The notes under the pieces: model-generated
What the model saw: the letters and a program-made list of their open reading frames with translations, nothing else
What the model was told of the DNA's origin: nothing
Databases searched by the model: none
Made by a program: the position numbers and the translations under genes
Assembly (NCBI RefSeq): GCF_014779555.2
Contig: NZ_CP094357.1
Coordinates: forward strand, 744,001 to 808,000
DNA: 64,000 bases
Direction: 5' to 3'
Source of the DNA: Lysobacter capsici
Lineage (GTDB): Bacteria > Pseudomonadota > Gammaproteobacteria > Xanthomonadales > Xanthomonadaceae
Shown: one piece after another, positions 19,250 to 27,176 of the stretch
Position numbering within the stretch: the stretch's first letter is position 1
Layout: each line of letters begins with the position of its first letter

Positions 19250-19511
19250 GAGTCGCAAAGACGGATGTGCCAAACCGTGCGCCAGTTGTCGAATCGGCTG
19301 AACATCGGTGGCCCTTGCCAATTGATTTTCGGGTCAGACGCTACTACGGTGTGCGAGCTGAGTTAGTCAAGGGTCACCGTAGGCCGTGACCCGATGCCGT
19401 AGATCGTCGATTCACAGATCCACTCCATCGTTCCACCTCGCTTCCTCCTTGCTACCAGCCCCAACGCCGTGAAAACGGCATTCCAACACCATGTTTCAAG
19501 GAGTTAGCAAT
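19250..19511 (+). promoter_or_regulatory. Long leader of the cold-shock gene
   Basis: The 530 bp between 18980 and 19511 hold no gene. The last 260 bp are less GC-rich than the surroundings and end in TTCAAGGAGTTAGCAATATG, a strong ribosome site. Cold-shock genes usually have a long structured 5' leader that senses temperature; I infer such a leader here, but did not identify the promoter. Confidence 0.4.
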
Positions 19512-19724
19512 ATGTCGGACGCTCGCGAAGTCGGTACCGTCAAGTGGTTCAACGATGCCAAGGGCTTTGGCTTCATCTCCCGCGAGAGCGGCGATGACGT
19601 GTTCGTGCATTTCCGCGCGATCCAGGGCCAGGGCTTCAAGAGCCTGCAGGAAGGCCAGAAGGTCTCCTTCGTCGTGACCCAGGGCCAGAAGGGCCTTCAG
19701 GCCGACCAGGTCCAGGCCATCTGA
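19512..19724 (+). CDS. CspA-family cold-shock protein
   Basis: Single-stranded nucleic-acid-binding protein of 70 residues, full CspA length. RNP1 reads [12 protein letters not shown] and RNP2 [14 protein letters not shown] and GLQADQV complete the five-stranded barrel. ATG 19512 is chosen over the in-frame ATG 19491 because AAGGAG lies 8 bp upstream and family members begin [13 protein letters not shown]. RNA chaperone and antiterminator in the cytoplasm. Followed by its own terminator, so monocistronic. Confidence 0.95.
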   Translation: MSDAREVGTVKWFNDAKGFGFISRESGDDVFVHFRAIQGQGFKSLQEGQKVSFVVTQGQKGLQADQVQAI

Positions 19725-19780
19725 ACCTGACGGTTCTGTGATGACCTCGCGACTCGCGGCGCAAGCCGCGGATCGCTAGA

Positions 19781-19806
19781 AAAGCCCGGCGCAAGCCGGG
19801 CTTTTT
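19781..19806 (+). terminator. Rho-independent terminator of the cold-shock gene
   Basis: Ten-base-pair stem AAAGCCCGGC/GCCGGGCTTT with GCAA tetraloop, followed by a T run. A second smaller hairpin with the same GCAA loop lies just upstream at about 19753-19770. Confidence 0.9.
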
Positions 19807-19944
19807 CGTTTCCGGCCGCGGCCCGCGCGGCGGCCGCCGCCGTTCGACGCGCCGACTTGTCGCGCGCGGGCGAATGGCCACGCCGGCTTTTCAAGCCGCG
19901 CCCCAGGTCGCACCATGCGCGCATCCCCTTGCGAAGCCACCGCC

Positions 19945-20496
19945 ATGACCGCACCCGACAACGAATCCGATTACGAAGACGACGGCTTCGACTTCACCGG
20001 TGACGAAAACGAGGAGCTCAGCCAGGAGGCGTTGATCTGGCAGCTGTTGCTGCTGATCAATCCCGGCGACGAGGAGACCGCGCTGCAGCAGTTCTCGCGT
20101 TACCGCGAAGCGCGCGAAGCCGAGCAGGACGAGAATTTCGGCGAGATCGACACGCTCCAGGACGTGATCGACTGGACCTCGGGTTTCCACGTGGACTGGA
20201 AGGACACCGAATCCTTCGTCGATTCGATCGCGGAGATGGCCGCGCGCTGGAACCTGCAGGTGGACTGGGGCGTGGAAGACCCCACCGACGACGAATTCCT
20301 CGACGGCACCGACGTGCCTGAGCTGATGGCGCGCGCCCACGATCGCCTGCGCGAGTACGGCTACACCTTGTGGAACCGCTCGACCGGCGGCGACTCCTAT
20401 GCCGGCTGGATCACCTTGCGCCGCGACGACGAGAACATGCAGGCGGTGGCGGTGGGCCTGGGGATCGATGTGCGGCCCGGCAGCGACGCGTACTGA
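19945..20496 (+). CDS. DUF6630-like acidic protein
   Basis: Acidic cytoplasmic protein of 183 residues. The segment IDWTSGFHVDWKDTESFVDS, then a WGVEDPTDDEFLDG stretch and the end GLGIDVRPGSDAY resemble the DUF6630 family as I remember it; no function is known. The N-terminus is very acidic (SDYEDDGFDFTGDENEEL). ATG 19945 starts the acidic segment; ATG 19915 would add ten residues; neither has a clear ribosome site. It is an isolated gene behind the cold-shock terminator. Confidence 0.72.
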   Translation: MTAPDNESDYEDDGFDFTGDENEELSQEALIWQLLLLINPGDEETALQQFSRYREAREAEQDENFGEIDTLQDVIDWTSGFHVDWKDTESFVDSIAEMAARWNLQVDWGVEDPTDDEFLDGTDVPELMARAHDRLREYGYTLWNRSTGGDSYAGWITLRRDDENMQAVAVGLGIDVRPGSDAY

Positions 20497-20544
20497 GGGC
20501 GCGGGTGTCGTCCGATCAAGCATCGGGCGATCCGATCGAACAGC

Positions 20545-20720
20545 GTCGGGCCTGAAGGCCCTCCCACAAACGACCTCGCGAGCGCGCGAGGTCGTCCTGC
20601 CGATTTATCGGTGGCTGTCCCAGCGATGGTCCCACTGATGACGGATAAGACGGTGGCGGATCCACAACGCCATCGGCGTCGCGGCGAGGTTTATCGTGGG
20701 AGGGCCTTCGGGCCCGACGC
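20545..20720. repeat. Inverted repeat pair (GGGCCTGAAGGCCCTCCCACA type) and hairpin
   Basis: GTCGGGCCTGAAGGCCCTCCCACAA (20545-20569) recurs inverted near 20697-20719 as GTGGGAGGGCCTTCGGGCCCGAC. Between them lies a perfect 10-bp hairpin CGACCTCGCG-AGCG-CGCGAGGTCG (20571-20594). Dispersed repeats of this type are common in this group. The convergent gap 20497-20753 holds no gene. Confidence 0.75.
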
Positions 20721-20753
20721 TCTCGACTCAGCTCGCCTTGAACCCACCCGGCC

Positions 20754-21845
20754 TCAATGCCGGCAGAACGCCGCCAGCCGCGGATGCCGCTGCTCGAACG
20801 TCCCCAGCTTGCCGAACACGCCGTCGACATAGCCCACCGCGATCGCGATCACCTTGCGCAGCTTGTGCTCCTCGCACACCAGCACGCAGGCCACCTGGTG
20901 CAAGGTCAGCAATTCGATCAGCCAATGGATCGACCAGCGATCGGCGTTCGAACGCAGCGCATGCACCGCGTTGCGCGAGGCGTAGTAGCGCCGCCACGCG
21001 ACGTGGTTGCTGGTCGAGAAAATGCCGCGCTTGACGAACTGGCCGACCTGCTGGCGCAGTTCCACCGCGGTGTTGATGTAGACCGGCACGCCGTGGCGGG
21101 TCGCGCGCAGGCCGTATTCGATGTCGACGTATTCGATGAAATAGTCCTCGCGGAACGCGCCGATCTTGCGGTACGCCGTCGCCGAGATCGCCGAGCCCGA
21201 GGAAATCACGAACAAGGTCGGCACCAGGCCCTCGGGGTGATCTTCGATGCGTTCGGGCTTGGGCATGCGCGCCTGCGGCGAGAATACCGGCAGGTAGCGA
21301 CCCAGATTCACCTCGAACACCTTCGGCCCGACGATGAAGGTGTCGCTGCCGGTGTTGGCGCAGGCGCGCATCATGCCGTCGAAGAAATCCGCGCCGAGCT
21401 GCGAATCCTGGTCGAGCAGGAACAGCACCTCGCAGCCGCGCGCGAGCAGGCACTGCGCGCCCTGGTTGTAGGCGCCGGAAATGCCGCCGTGGTTGGCGTT
21501 GTGGATCACTTCGATGCCGGCCGCGCGCAGCCGCGCATGCAGCCCGGTATCGGCTTCGGGCGAGTTGTCGACCGCGACCACGTGCCGGCAGATCGCGCGG
21601 GTATCGTCCAGGTGGATCAGGTGCGAGGCGTTGGGCTGCCATAGCACGAAGATCACCCCAAAAGCGTCCGGATCAATGGAAGTCCCAGCGTAAGTGAAGC
21701 CTCGAGCGGAGAGTTCCGGCCCACCCGCGGCACGGTCCGAAGCGACAACGAGATCGCCCAAACCCTCACGCCGGCCGCCCGGCAAAACCCCATCGCCGCC
21801 ACTCATCGCGGCCGTATCCACGCCATCGTTGCGATCCTCGCTCAT
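20754..21845 (-). CDS. Family 2 glycosyltransferase (rhamnosyltransferase-like)
   Basis: Protein of 363 residues with a GT-A fold. Residues 55-260 contain the nucleotide-sugar region: VIFVLWQPN, VVAVDNSPEADTG, GISGAYNQGA and the metal motif FLLDQDSQLG; the acceptor side shows FREDYFIEYVDIEYGLR. It resembles bacterial rhamnosyltransferases of the RfbF/WbbL type. ATG 21845 overlaps the stop of the upstream condensation gene by 4 nt (ATGA), implying translational coupling, so the two enzymes probably modify the same product, for instance a glycolipid or acylated glycoconjugate. Sugar donor not predictable. Confidence 0.85.
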   Translation of the reverse strand: MSEDRNDGVDTAAMSGGDGVLPGGRREGLGDLVVASDRAAGGPELSARGFTYAGTSIDPDAFGVIFVLWQPNASHLIHLDDTRAICRHVVAVDNSPEADTGLHARLRAAGIEVIHNANHGGISGAYNQGAQCLLARGCEVLFLLDQDSQLGADFFDGMMRACANTGSDTFIVGPKVFEVNLGRYLPVFSPQARMPKPERIEDHPEGLVPTLFVISSGSAISATAYRKIGAFREDYFIEYVDIEYGLRATRHGVPVYINTAVELRQQVGQFVKRGIFSTSNHVAWRRYYASRNAVHALRSNADRWSIHWLIELLTLHQVACVLVCEEHKLRKVIAIAVGYVDGVFGKLGTFEQRHPRLAAFCRH

Positions 21846-23176
21846 GCCGCTTCCCGTACAAGCGCCGCATCGCGCGCCGGCGCGGCCGCGCCGCGTTCGC
21901 GCATCAGGCGAGTGGCGAAGTCGCGCACGCGCGCGGCCTGCTCGCGGGTCAGCGAGGCTTCGTCGCAGGTGAAGGCGAAATCGAGCTCGCCGGCATACCC
22001 CGACATCAGCACCGCGGTGGTCGAACGCCACGGCAGGCGCGCGGTCGGGCTGAACACCGTTTCCACGCGGAAGCCCTGGTACTGCTGCTGAATCTCGATG
22101 CGGCCGATGTTGGACAAGGTGGTGTCGAACTGGTCCAGGTCGGAACGGCGCTCGGCGATGAACTGGCCAAAGATCGAATGCAGCATCTCCAGGCCGATGA
22201 AATATTCATGCACGTTGCGGGTCAGGCGTTCGACCCGCTGGTTGAGCCGGGTCTTGAACGCGCGCGCCTGCTCCCAGAAACCGGCGTCGTCGACCTGTTC
22301 GGGCGCGGTGCCGGTGTCGAGCGCGACGATCGTGCCCGGCGCGGCCGAGAACAAACCGTCGGGGCGGATCAACGGCAGGAACTTGCGGATGTCGACCGGC
22401 GAGAACACCTTGCCGTTCGCGCTGGCGCCCTTGACGCTGCGGAAGGCCAGCGAGAACGCCACCGCGAGCGCGGCGAACAAGGTCACGCCCTCGGCGCGCG
22501 CGCGCGCGGCCAGCGCGGCGGTGTCATCGCGCGACAGCTTCCAGTGCAGCACGTAGAACTCGCCCTGCGGCACCGGCTTGCGCTTGCGCCGCAACGAGAA
22601 GAACAGCCGGAACGCGAGCGCCTTCAACGCCGCCTTGCGGCGGATGCGGCGGTCGCCGAGGATTTGCGCCGGAAGAATGTCTTCCAGGCCGTTGAAGCCG
22701 CTCAGGCGGCCGATGTCGAGTTCCGGACGTTCGCACAACGCCAGCGTTTCGCGCAGCAGGGTCATCATCGACATGCCGTCGCAGATCACGTGATGGCAGA
22801 CGATCAGCAGTTCGCCGACCGGCTCGCCGTGGCTGTCGTCGCCGTGGATCCACACCGCGCGCATCAGCGGCGCGCGTTCGCTGGCGAAGCGGGTCTCGCG
22901 TTCGATGTGCGATTGATGCTGCCAGTCCTCGTCGCCCTTGCGTTCCACCAGGCGCAGCGGGATCGGCGCCGGATCGTCTTCGAGCACGACCTGCGGCGGG
23001 TCGCCGTCCTCGATCGAACAACGCAGCATCGGATGCTTGAGCTGGATCCGGTCGAGCGCGTGCCGCAGCCGCGCCGGATCGAGGCGGCCGCGAATGCGCG
23101 CGGCCTGGACGATGGTGAAGGTGGTGTCGCGATCGACGTACATGACGCGCTCGCAGAGCATCATTTTGCGTTTCAT
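21842..23176 (-). CDS. Stand-alone condensation-domain (NRPS C-like/PapA-like) acyltransferase
   Basis: Protein of 444 residues with a single condensation fold. The catalytic HHxxxDG motif is intact as HHVICDG (128-134) and the N-terminal pattern (MKRKMMLCERVMYVDRDT) is that of PapA/condensation enzymes. No adenylation or carrier domain is present, so it probably transfers an acyl or aminoacyl group made elsewhere in an ester or amide-forming step. The bridging region with FSPVDIRKFLPLIRPDG fits the second half of the V-shaped fold. ATG 23176 has only a weak ribosome site. The gene ends in a 4-nt overlap with the glycosyltransferase; 126 bp separate it from the amidase upstream. Confidence 0.85.
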   Translation of the reverse strand: MKRKMMLCERVMYVDRDTTFTIVQAARIRGRLDPARLRHALDRIQLKHPMLRCSIEDGDPPQVVLEDDPAPIPLRLVERKGDEDWQHQSHIERETRFASERAPLMRAVWIHGDDSHGEPVGELLIVCHHVICDGMSMMTLLRETLALCERPELDIGRLSGFNGLEDILPAQILGDRRIRRKAALKALAFRLFFSLRRKRKPVPQGEFYVLHWKLSRDDTAALAARARAEGVTLFAALAVAFSLAFRSVKGASANGKVFSPVDIRKFLPLIRPDGLFSAAPGTIVALDTGTAPEQVDDAGFWEQARAFKTRLNQRVERLTRNVHEYFIGLEMLHSIFGQFIAERRSDLDQFDTTLSNIGRIEIQQQYQGFRVETVFSPTARLPWRSTTAVLMSGYAGELDFAFTCDEASLTREQAARVRDFATRLMRERGAAAPARDAALVREAA

Positions 23177-23302
23177 CGTGGACTCTGCAGGAGTGGGGAG
23201 TGGTGCCGGCGAGACGGAAACCCGTCTCGCCGTTGTCGTCGCGGCGCAAGCCGCCGTCGCCGGTGGTCCGCGCCGCGGCGGATGACGCATGCGCCGGAAC
23301 GA

Positions 23303-24925
23303 TCAGCAGTCCGGGATCACCGCGCCGTTGTTGTCGCGCGCTTCGTCGTTGCCCCAGCGGCTGAGGTAATACGCCGATACCCAGGCGCCGGCCGGGCCGA
23401 CGTCGAGATCGGTCTTGAGCCAGTAGTGGTTGTAGCTGCTGCCCGAGCGCACTTCTTCGCCCCAGGCCTTGCAGTAGACGTAGTTGGTGCCCTGGTACAG
23501 GGTGCCGACCGGGGTCAGCGTCGACGGCCATTTGTAACCGATGGCGTTGGCGAAGGTGTCGACCCAGTACTTGCCCGGCGGGTTGGGCGGCGTGCCGCCG
23601 CCGTTGATGAGGCCGTAGTAGTTCGACCACGGGAAGTACTTGCCGGGGTCGTAGCGGTTCTCGTTGCCGGTCAGCATGCCGTGGCCCTTGACCCGCACGC
23701 TGTCGGGGACCAGGTGATAGGTGTCGTAGCCCGGCCCGCTCCACGCGCTGGCGCAATTGACTCCGCGGCGCGCGCAGATGCTCTTGGTCAAACGCGCCGA
23801 GGCATTGACCATCGCCGCCGACCAGTTGCCGGCGTCGGCGGCGCGCCCGTCGTGCTCGATGCCGATCGTGTAGTAATTGTGGTTCTTCGCGTGCCAGGCC
23901 TGATGGTACTCGCGCACCATCTGGGTGATCTGGCCGTCGGACTTGCGGATCAGGTAATGCGCCGACACTTGCGCGCTGGGGTTCTGGAACCACGAGATCG
24001 AGCCCGCGTACGAACCTTCCATCGTGTGCAGGATCACCGCGCTCGTCGCATTGGAGGCAGTGCTGTAATTACTGGAGCTGGCCGGGTTCCAGATCGCCTC
24101 GCCGAAGTCGACCGCCTTGGTGCCGACATCGGTGGCCGGCGCGGCCGTGATCGCGGGGGCGGCCAGATCGTTGGCGAGCGCGCGGTTGAGCTGGACGCTG
24201 TCGTCGCCGGTATTCATCAGCAAGGCCGGCGCGCGCAGTTTGCGCAGCTGATCGGAATCGAAGGCGCGTTCGAGTTTGAGCGGCTGCGCCTTGATCTGGA
24301 TGCCTTGCTCGGCGACGCCGCGCTGCAAGGTCTGCAGCACGCCGTAGGCGAAGCTCTGGCGCGCGTAGTCGGCGATGCCGCCGTTGCCGGCGCCGTAACC
24401 GGCGTAGCGCGCGAGCACCGGCGCGAGTTGTTCGGGCGCGGCCAGCGCGCGGCTGCGTTGGTCTGGCGCGTCGGCGGCGAGCGCGCGATCGAGCAACGCG
24501 GCGGCGGCGAGGATATTGCTTTCCGGATCGTCCATGACCTGGCGCGCGCTGCGGCCGATCAAGCGCGCGCCGTCGCCGACCTGATCGGCGAAACCGCCGC
24601 CGTGGTACAGGCCCATGACGCCATAGGAGCGCGGCATGTGCAGGTCGCGCGGGTCCTGCGCCGGGTCGGGACGCACATGCACCCAGTTGGTTTCGGCGTA
24701 GGCGATGGCTTCCAGCGCGCCGGCCGGCAGGTTCGGGTAACGCGCGTAGGCGCGACGGAAATACTCGGGATACGACGCGCGTTGCGCTTGCGCGAGCACC
24801 AGGGCGTTGGTCTTGTCCAGTTGCAGGCGCAGCGTGTCGAGTCGGGTGCTTTGGCTTGCGTCGGCCACGGCCGCGGTCAACAGCAACGAGCAGCCCAGGG
24901 CTGCGGCGAGAGAGTGAAGATGCAT
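23303..24925 (-). CDS. Exported lysozyme-like/N-acetylmuramoyl-L-alanine amidase fusion
   Basis: Paralogue of the protein at 12648, 540 residues. Signal peptide to about residue 23. The lysozyme-like part keeps an acidic residue at the expected catalytic place (AIAYAETNW, E78) and shares SYGVMGLYHGGGFADQV. The amidase domain (about 290-440) shows H300, E357 (GIEHDG), H415 (VKGH) and D426 (DPG). The C-terminal 90 residues are an SH3-like region ending NGAVIPDC, as in the M23 peptidase, instead of the beta domain of the paralogue. AAGGAGAT lies 7 bp before ATG 24925. First gene of a same-strand run with the condensation and glycosyltransferase genes. Confidence 0.88.
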   Translation of the reverse strand: MHLHSLAAALGCSLLLTAAVADASQSTRLDTLRLQLDKTNALVLAQAQRASYPEYFRRAYARYPNLPAGALEAIAYAETNWVHVRPDPAQDPRDLHMPRSYGVMGLYHGGGFADQVGDGARLIGRSARQVMDDPESNILAAAALLDRALAADAPDQRSRALAAPEQLAPVLARYAGYGAGNGGIADYARQSFAYGVLQTLQRGVAEQGIQIKAQPLKLERAFDSDQLRKLRAPALLMNTGDDSVQLNRALANDLAAPAITAAPATDVGTKAVDFGEAIWNPASSSNYSTASNATSAVILHTMEGSYAGSISWFQNPSAQVSAHYLIRKSDGQITQMVREYHQAWHAKNHNYYTIGIEHDGRAADAGNWSAAMVNASARLTKSICARRGVNCASAWSGPGYDTYHLVPDSVRVKGHGMLTGNENRYDPGKYFPWSNYYGLINGGGTPPNPPGKYWVDTFANAIGYKWPSTLTPVGTLYQGTNYVYCKAWGEEVRSGSSYNHYWLKTDLDVGPAGAWVSAYYLSRWGNDEARDNNGAVIPDC

Positions 24926-25194
24926 CGAACGATCTCCTTCGTACGCGGCCGCGATAAAGCCGCGCGGTTACAAGGCAAGCATGGATCCCGTCCGTTCATT
25001 GTCGTGAGCGAGGTGGCGCGTTACGTGATCCGTTACCGGAAACCGCAGCGAGATGACAGATCGATTTGTGCCCGCGTTTCCATATCCGAGGTTTGATCGC
25101 GGGGTGCGCTGCGATTCACGCGGATGAATGGGTCGATGGCGGGAATCGGGAATGGGCAGTGGGGAATCGGAAAAGCTTTAGCGGCCAGACAACG

Positions 25195-25219
25195 AAAAAG
25201 GCGGCCAGTGGCCGCCTTT
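25195..25219 (-). terminator. Rho-independent terminator of the MFS transporter gene
   Basis: Ten-base-pair stem AAAGGCGGCC/GGCCGCCTTT (25197-25219), loop AGT; on the minus strand it is followed by TTCGTTG after an AAAAA/TTTTT tract. It lies about 140 bp past the stop at 25357. Degenerate GGGAATC heptamers sit next to it (25140-25180). The rest of the 430-bp gap holds no gene. Confidence 0.8.
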
Positions 25220-25356
25220 GCGATTCGATTCGATTTACCGGCGATTTGTCATCGCATTGCAACCGCGCTTGGCTACATCGGCGGCGTTTGATGCGAGTGC
25301 GATTTATCGCGCAGGCTGATTGCCGATATGTGCGATGCCATGCCGTCGCGATCGGA

Positions 25357-26628
25357 CTACCAGCTGTCTTCCAGCATCCGCGGCTTGCACGCCATGCGTC
25401 CGCCGATCACCAGGATCACCAGGCAAGCGCCCAGCATCGCGAACGGCCACACCCAGCCGTGGCTGAGTTCGTGCAGCCAGCCGAACGCAAGCGGGCCCAG
25501 GCAGCTGATGGTGTAACCCAGGCCCTGCATGAACCCCGACAGCGCGGCCGAGCCGGCCGGCGAGCGCGTGCGCAGATTGATCAGGGTCAGCGCCAGCGGG
25601 AAGGTGCTCGGGCCCAGGCCGATCAGGCCGACCCAGACGAAGGTGCCGTGCATCGGCGCCAGCAACAGGCCGGCGAAGCCGCCGAGATACGCGAGCACGC
25701 ACACCAGCACGATCGGAAACGGATTGGCCACCCGCACCGCGAGCGCCGGCATGCACAGCGCGCTGATCATGCCCAGGGTCGAGAACAGCGCGACCATGCT
25801 GCCGCCCAGCGCGGGGCTGCCGCCGGCTTCGATCAGCAGCTTGGGCAGCCAGGTGAACATCGAGTAGGTGATCAGCGAGGTCATGCCGAACATCAGCGCC
25901 ATGCCCCAGGCCACCGGCGAGCGCCACACGCGGCCGCGCGGCGCGCTGGCGGCGAGTTCGGGCGCGGCGTCGCCGCCGTGTACCGCGTGATCGTGCGCGC
26001 GGGCGAGTTCGCGCGCCGGTTCGGAGCGGCCGCGCGCTTCCATCCACAGCACCGCCAGCCACGGCAGCGCCGCGGCGACCGCGACCAGCGACCACGAACC
26101 CAGCGACACGCGCCAGCCCGAGGCCTGCATCAACGGCACCGCGGCCAGCGCGGGCAGGATCGTGCCCAGTTGCAGCACGGTGATGTAGGCGGTGCTGACG
26201 GTGCCGACGCGATCGGCGAAATAGCGTTTGACCAGCGGCGGCAGCACCACGTTGCCGATGCCCATGCCGGCCAGGGCGAATGCGTTGGCGAGCAACAGCT
26301 GCAAGGTATCGCCGACGAAGGCGCGCGCGAGCAGGCCCAGGGCGGCCATCGCCATCGCCAGCAGCGCCGCGCGTTCCAGGCCGATGCGGTGGGCCAGGGC
26401 CGGGGTCGCCACGCCGAACAGCGCGAACGCGGCGGTCGGGACCATGCCGAACACGCCGGTCATGGTCGCGCCGAACTGGAATTCCCGGCCCAGCGCATCC
26501 AGCAGCGGAGTCAGCGAAGTGACCGCGGTGCGCAAGGTGAACGCCGACAGCACGATGCCGGCGAGCACCCAGGCGCGACCCTGCCAGAGCGGGCGCGCGA
26601 GGGACGAAGGGACAGTGCTGACGCTCAT
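25357..26628 (-). CDS. MFS transporter (CynX/NimT type)
   Basis: Inner-membrane transporter of 423 residues with twelve predicted helices in two halves separated by a charged loop (about 195-235, with HDHAVHGGDA). The first helix region, VLSAFTLRTAVTSLTPLLD, and LGPSTFPLALTLINLR in the second half are typical of the CynX/NimT (cyanate, 2-nitroimidazole) subfamily. Direction and substrate cannot be told. ATG 26628 begins a sensible N-terminus; the frame is open up to 26865 but the extra part is repeat-derived. Ribosome site weak. Monocistronic with terminator. Confidence 0.88.
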   Translation of the reverse strand: MSVSTVPSSLARPLWQGRAWVLAGIVLSAFTLRTAVTSLTPLLDALGREFQFGATMTGVFGMVPTAAFALFGVATPALAHRIGLERAALLAMAMAALGLLARAFVGDTLQLLLANAFALAGMGIGNVVLPPLVKRYFADRVGTVSTAYITVLQLGTILPALAAVPLMQASGWRVSLGSWSLVAVAAALPWLAVLWMEARGRSEPARELARAHDHAVHGGDAAPELAASAPRGRVWRSPVAWGMALMFGMTSLITYSMFTWLPKLLIEAGGSPALGGSMVALFSTLGMISALCMPALAVRVANPFPIVLVCVLAYLGGFAGLLLAPMHGTFVWVGLIGLGPSTFPLALTLINLRTRSPAGSAALSGFMQGLGYTISCLGPLAFGWLHELSHGWVWPFAMLGACLVILVIGGRMACKPRMLEDSW

Positions 26629-26896
26629 GCGGTTACGGATTCGAAGGGGGAAGGCGAGATACGCACGGACCGCGCGAGGCGGGCGTCGCGCGCAAGGGGC
26701 GGATCGATGGCGCCGCTGCGCGGACCGCGCGCGGGCTGATGGGGCCTGCACAGTGTGCGCAGTGGGGAGCGAAGGCGCCAGGGGCGGCTTGGCAACAGTC
26801 AGTTTCGCGATCAAGACGGCCATTGCGGCAAAGCTGGGGGCGCCGGGACGGCAATTTCGCCGCATGATCGGGTTTACTCAGCGCGACTTGCACGCC

Positions 26897-26980
26897 GTCA
26901 TTCCCGCATGGGCGGGGAAGCGGGGCTTCATTGCGACATGACTCTGAAGTCTCTGGATCCCCGCCTTCGCGGGGATGACG
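26897..26980. repeat. Inverted pair of REP-like units
   Basis: GTCATTCCCGCATGGGCGGG (26897) and CTGGATCCCCGCCTTCGCGGGGATGACG (26953-26980) are inverted copies of the unit seen at 6829-7371. The surrounding gap 26629-27176 contains no gene that I can support. Confidence 0.8.
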
Positions 26981-27054
26981 AGCAAAAAATGCGCGGGGAT
27001 GGGTTGTGCCGTCGGACTGCGAGGCGTCGTCGGAATGCGAACGCCATAACGAAA

Positions 27055-27090
27055 GCGGCTGCCGTCGCGAACGATCGGCAGCCGCCATTT
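27055..27090. terminator. Hairpin downstream of the giant M48 gene
   Basis: Nine-base-pair stem GCGGCTGCC (27055-27063)/GGCAGCCGC (27077-27085). T runs flank it on both sides (CATTTTTC on plus, TTTCG on minus), so it could stop transcription either way; the natural user is the M48 gene ending at 27177. Confidence 0.6.
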
Positions 27091-27116
27091 TTCTACGAAC
27101 TACGAACTACGATTGC

Positions 27117-27174
27117 GAATTCCCGATTCCCGATTCCCGATTCCCGATTCCCGATTCCCGAATCCCGAATCCCG
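27117..27174. repeat. Heptamer tandem repeat (GATTCCC, about 8 copies)
   Basis: Head-to-tail copies of GATTCCC, the last two being GAATCCC. Same unit, on the opposite strand, as the 20-copy array at 52895. Confidence 0.92.
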
Positions 27175-27176
27175 GC

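Noticed and set aside
22178-25096. 972-residue open frame on the plus strand
   Set aside because: Covers two well-supported minus-strand genes; no domain of its own.
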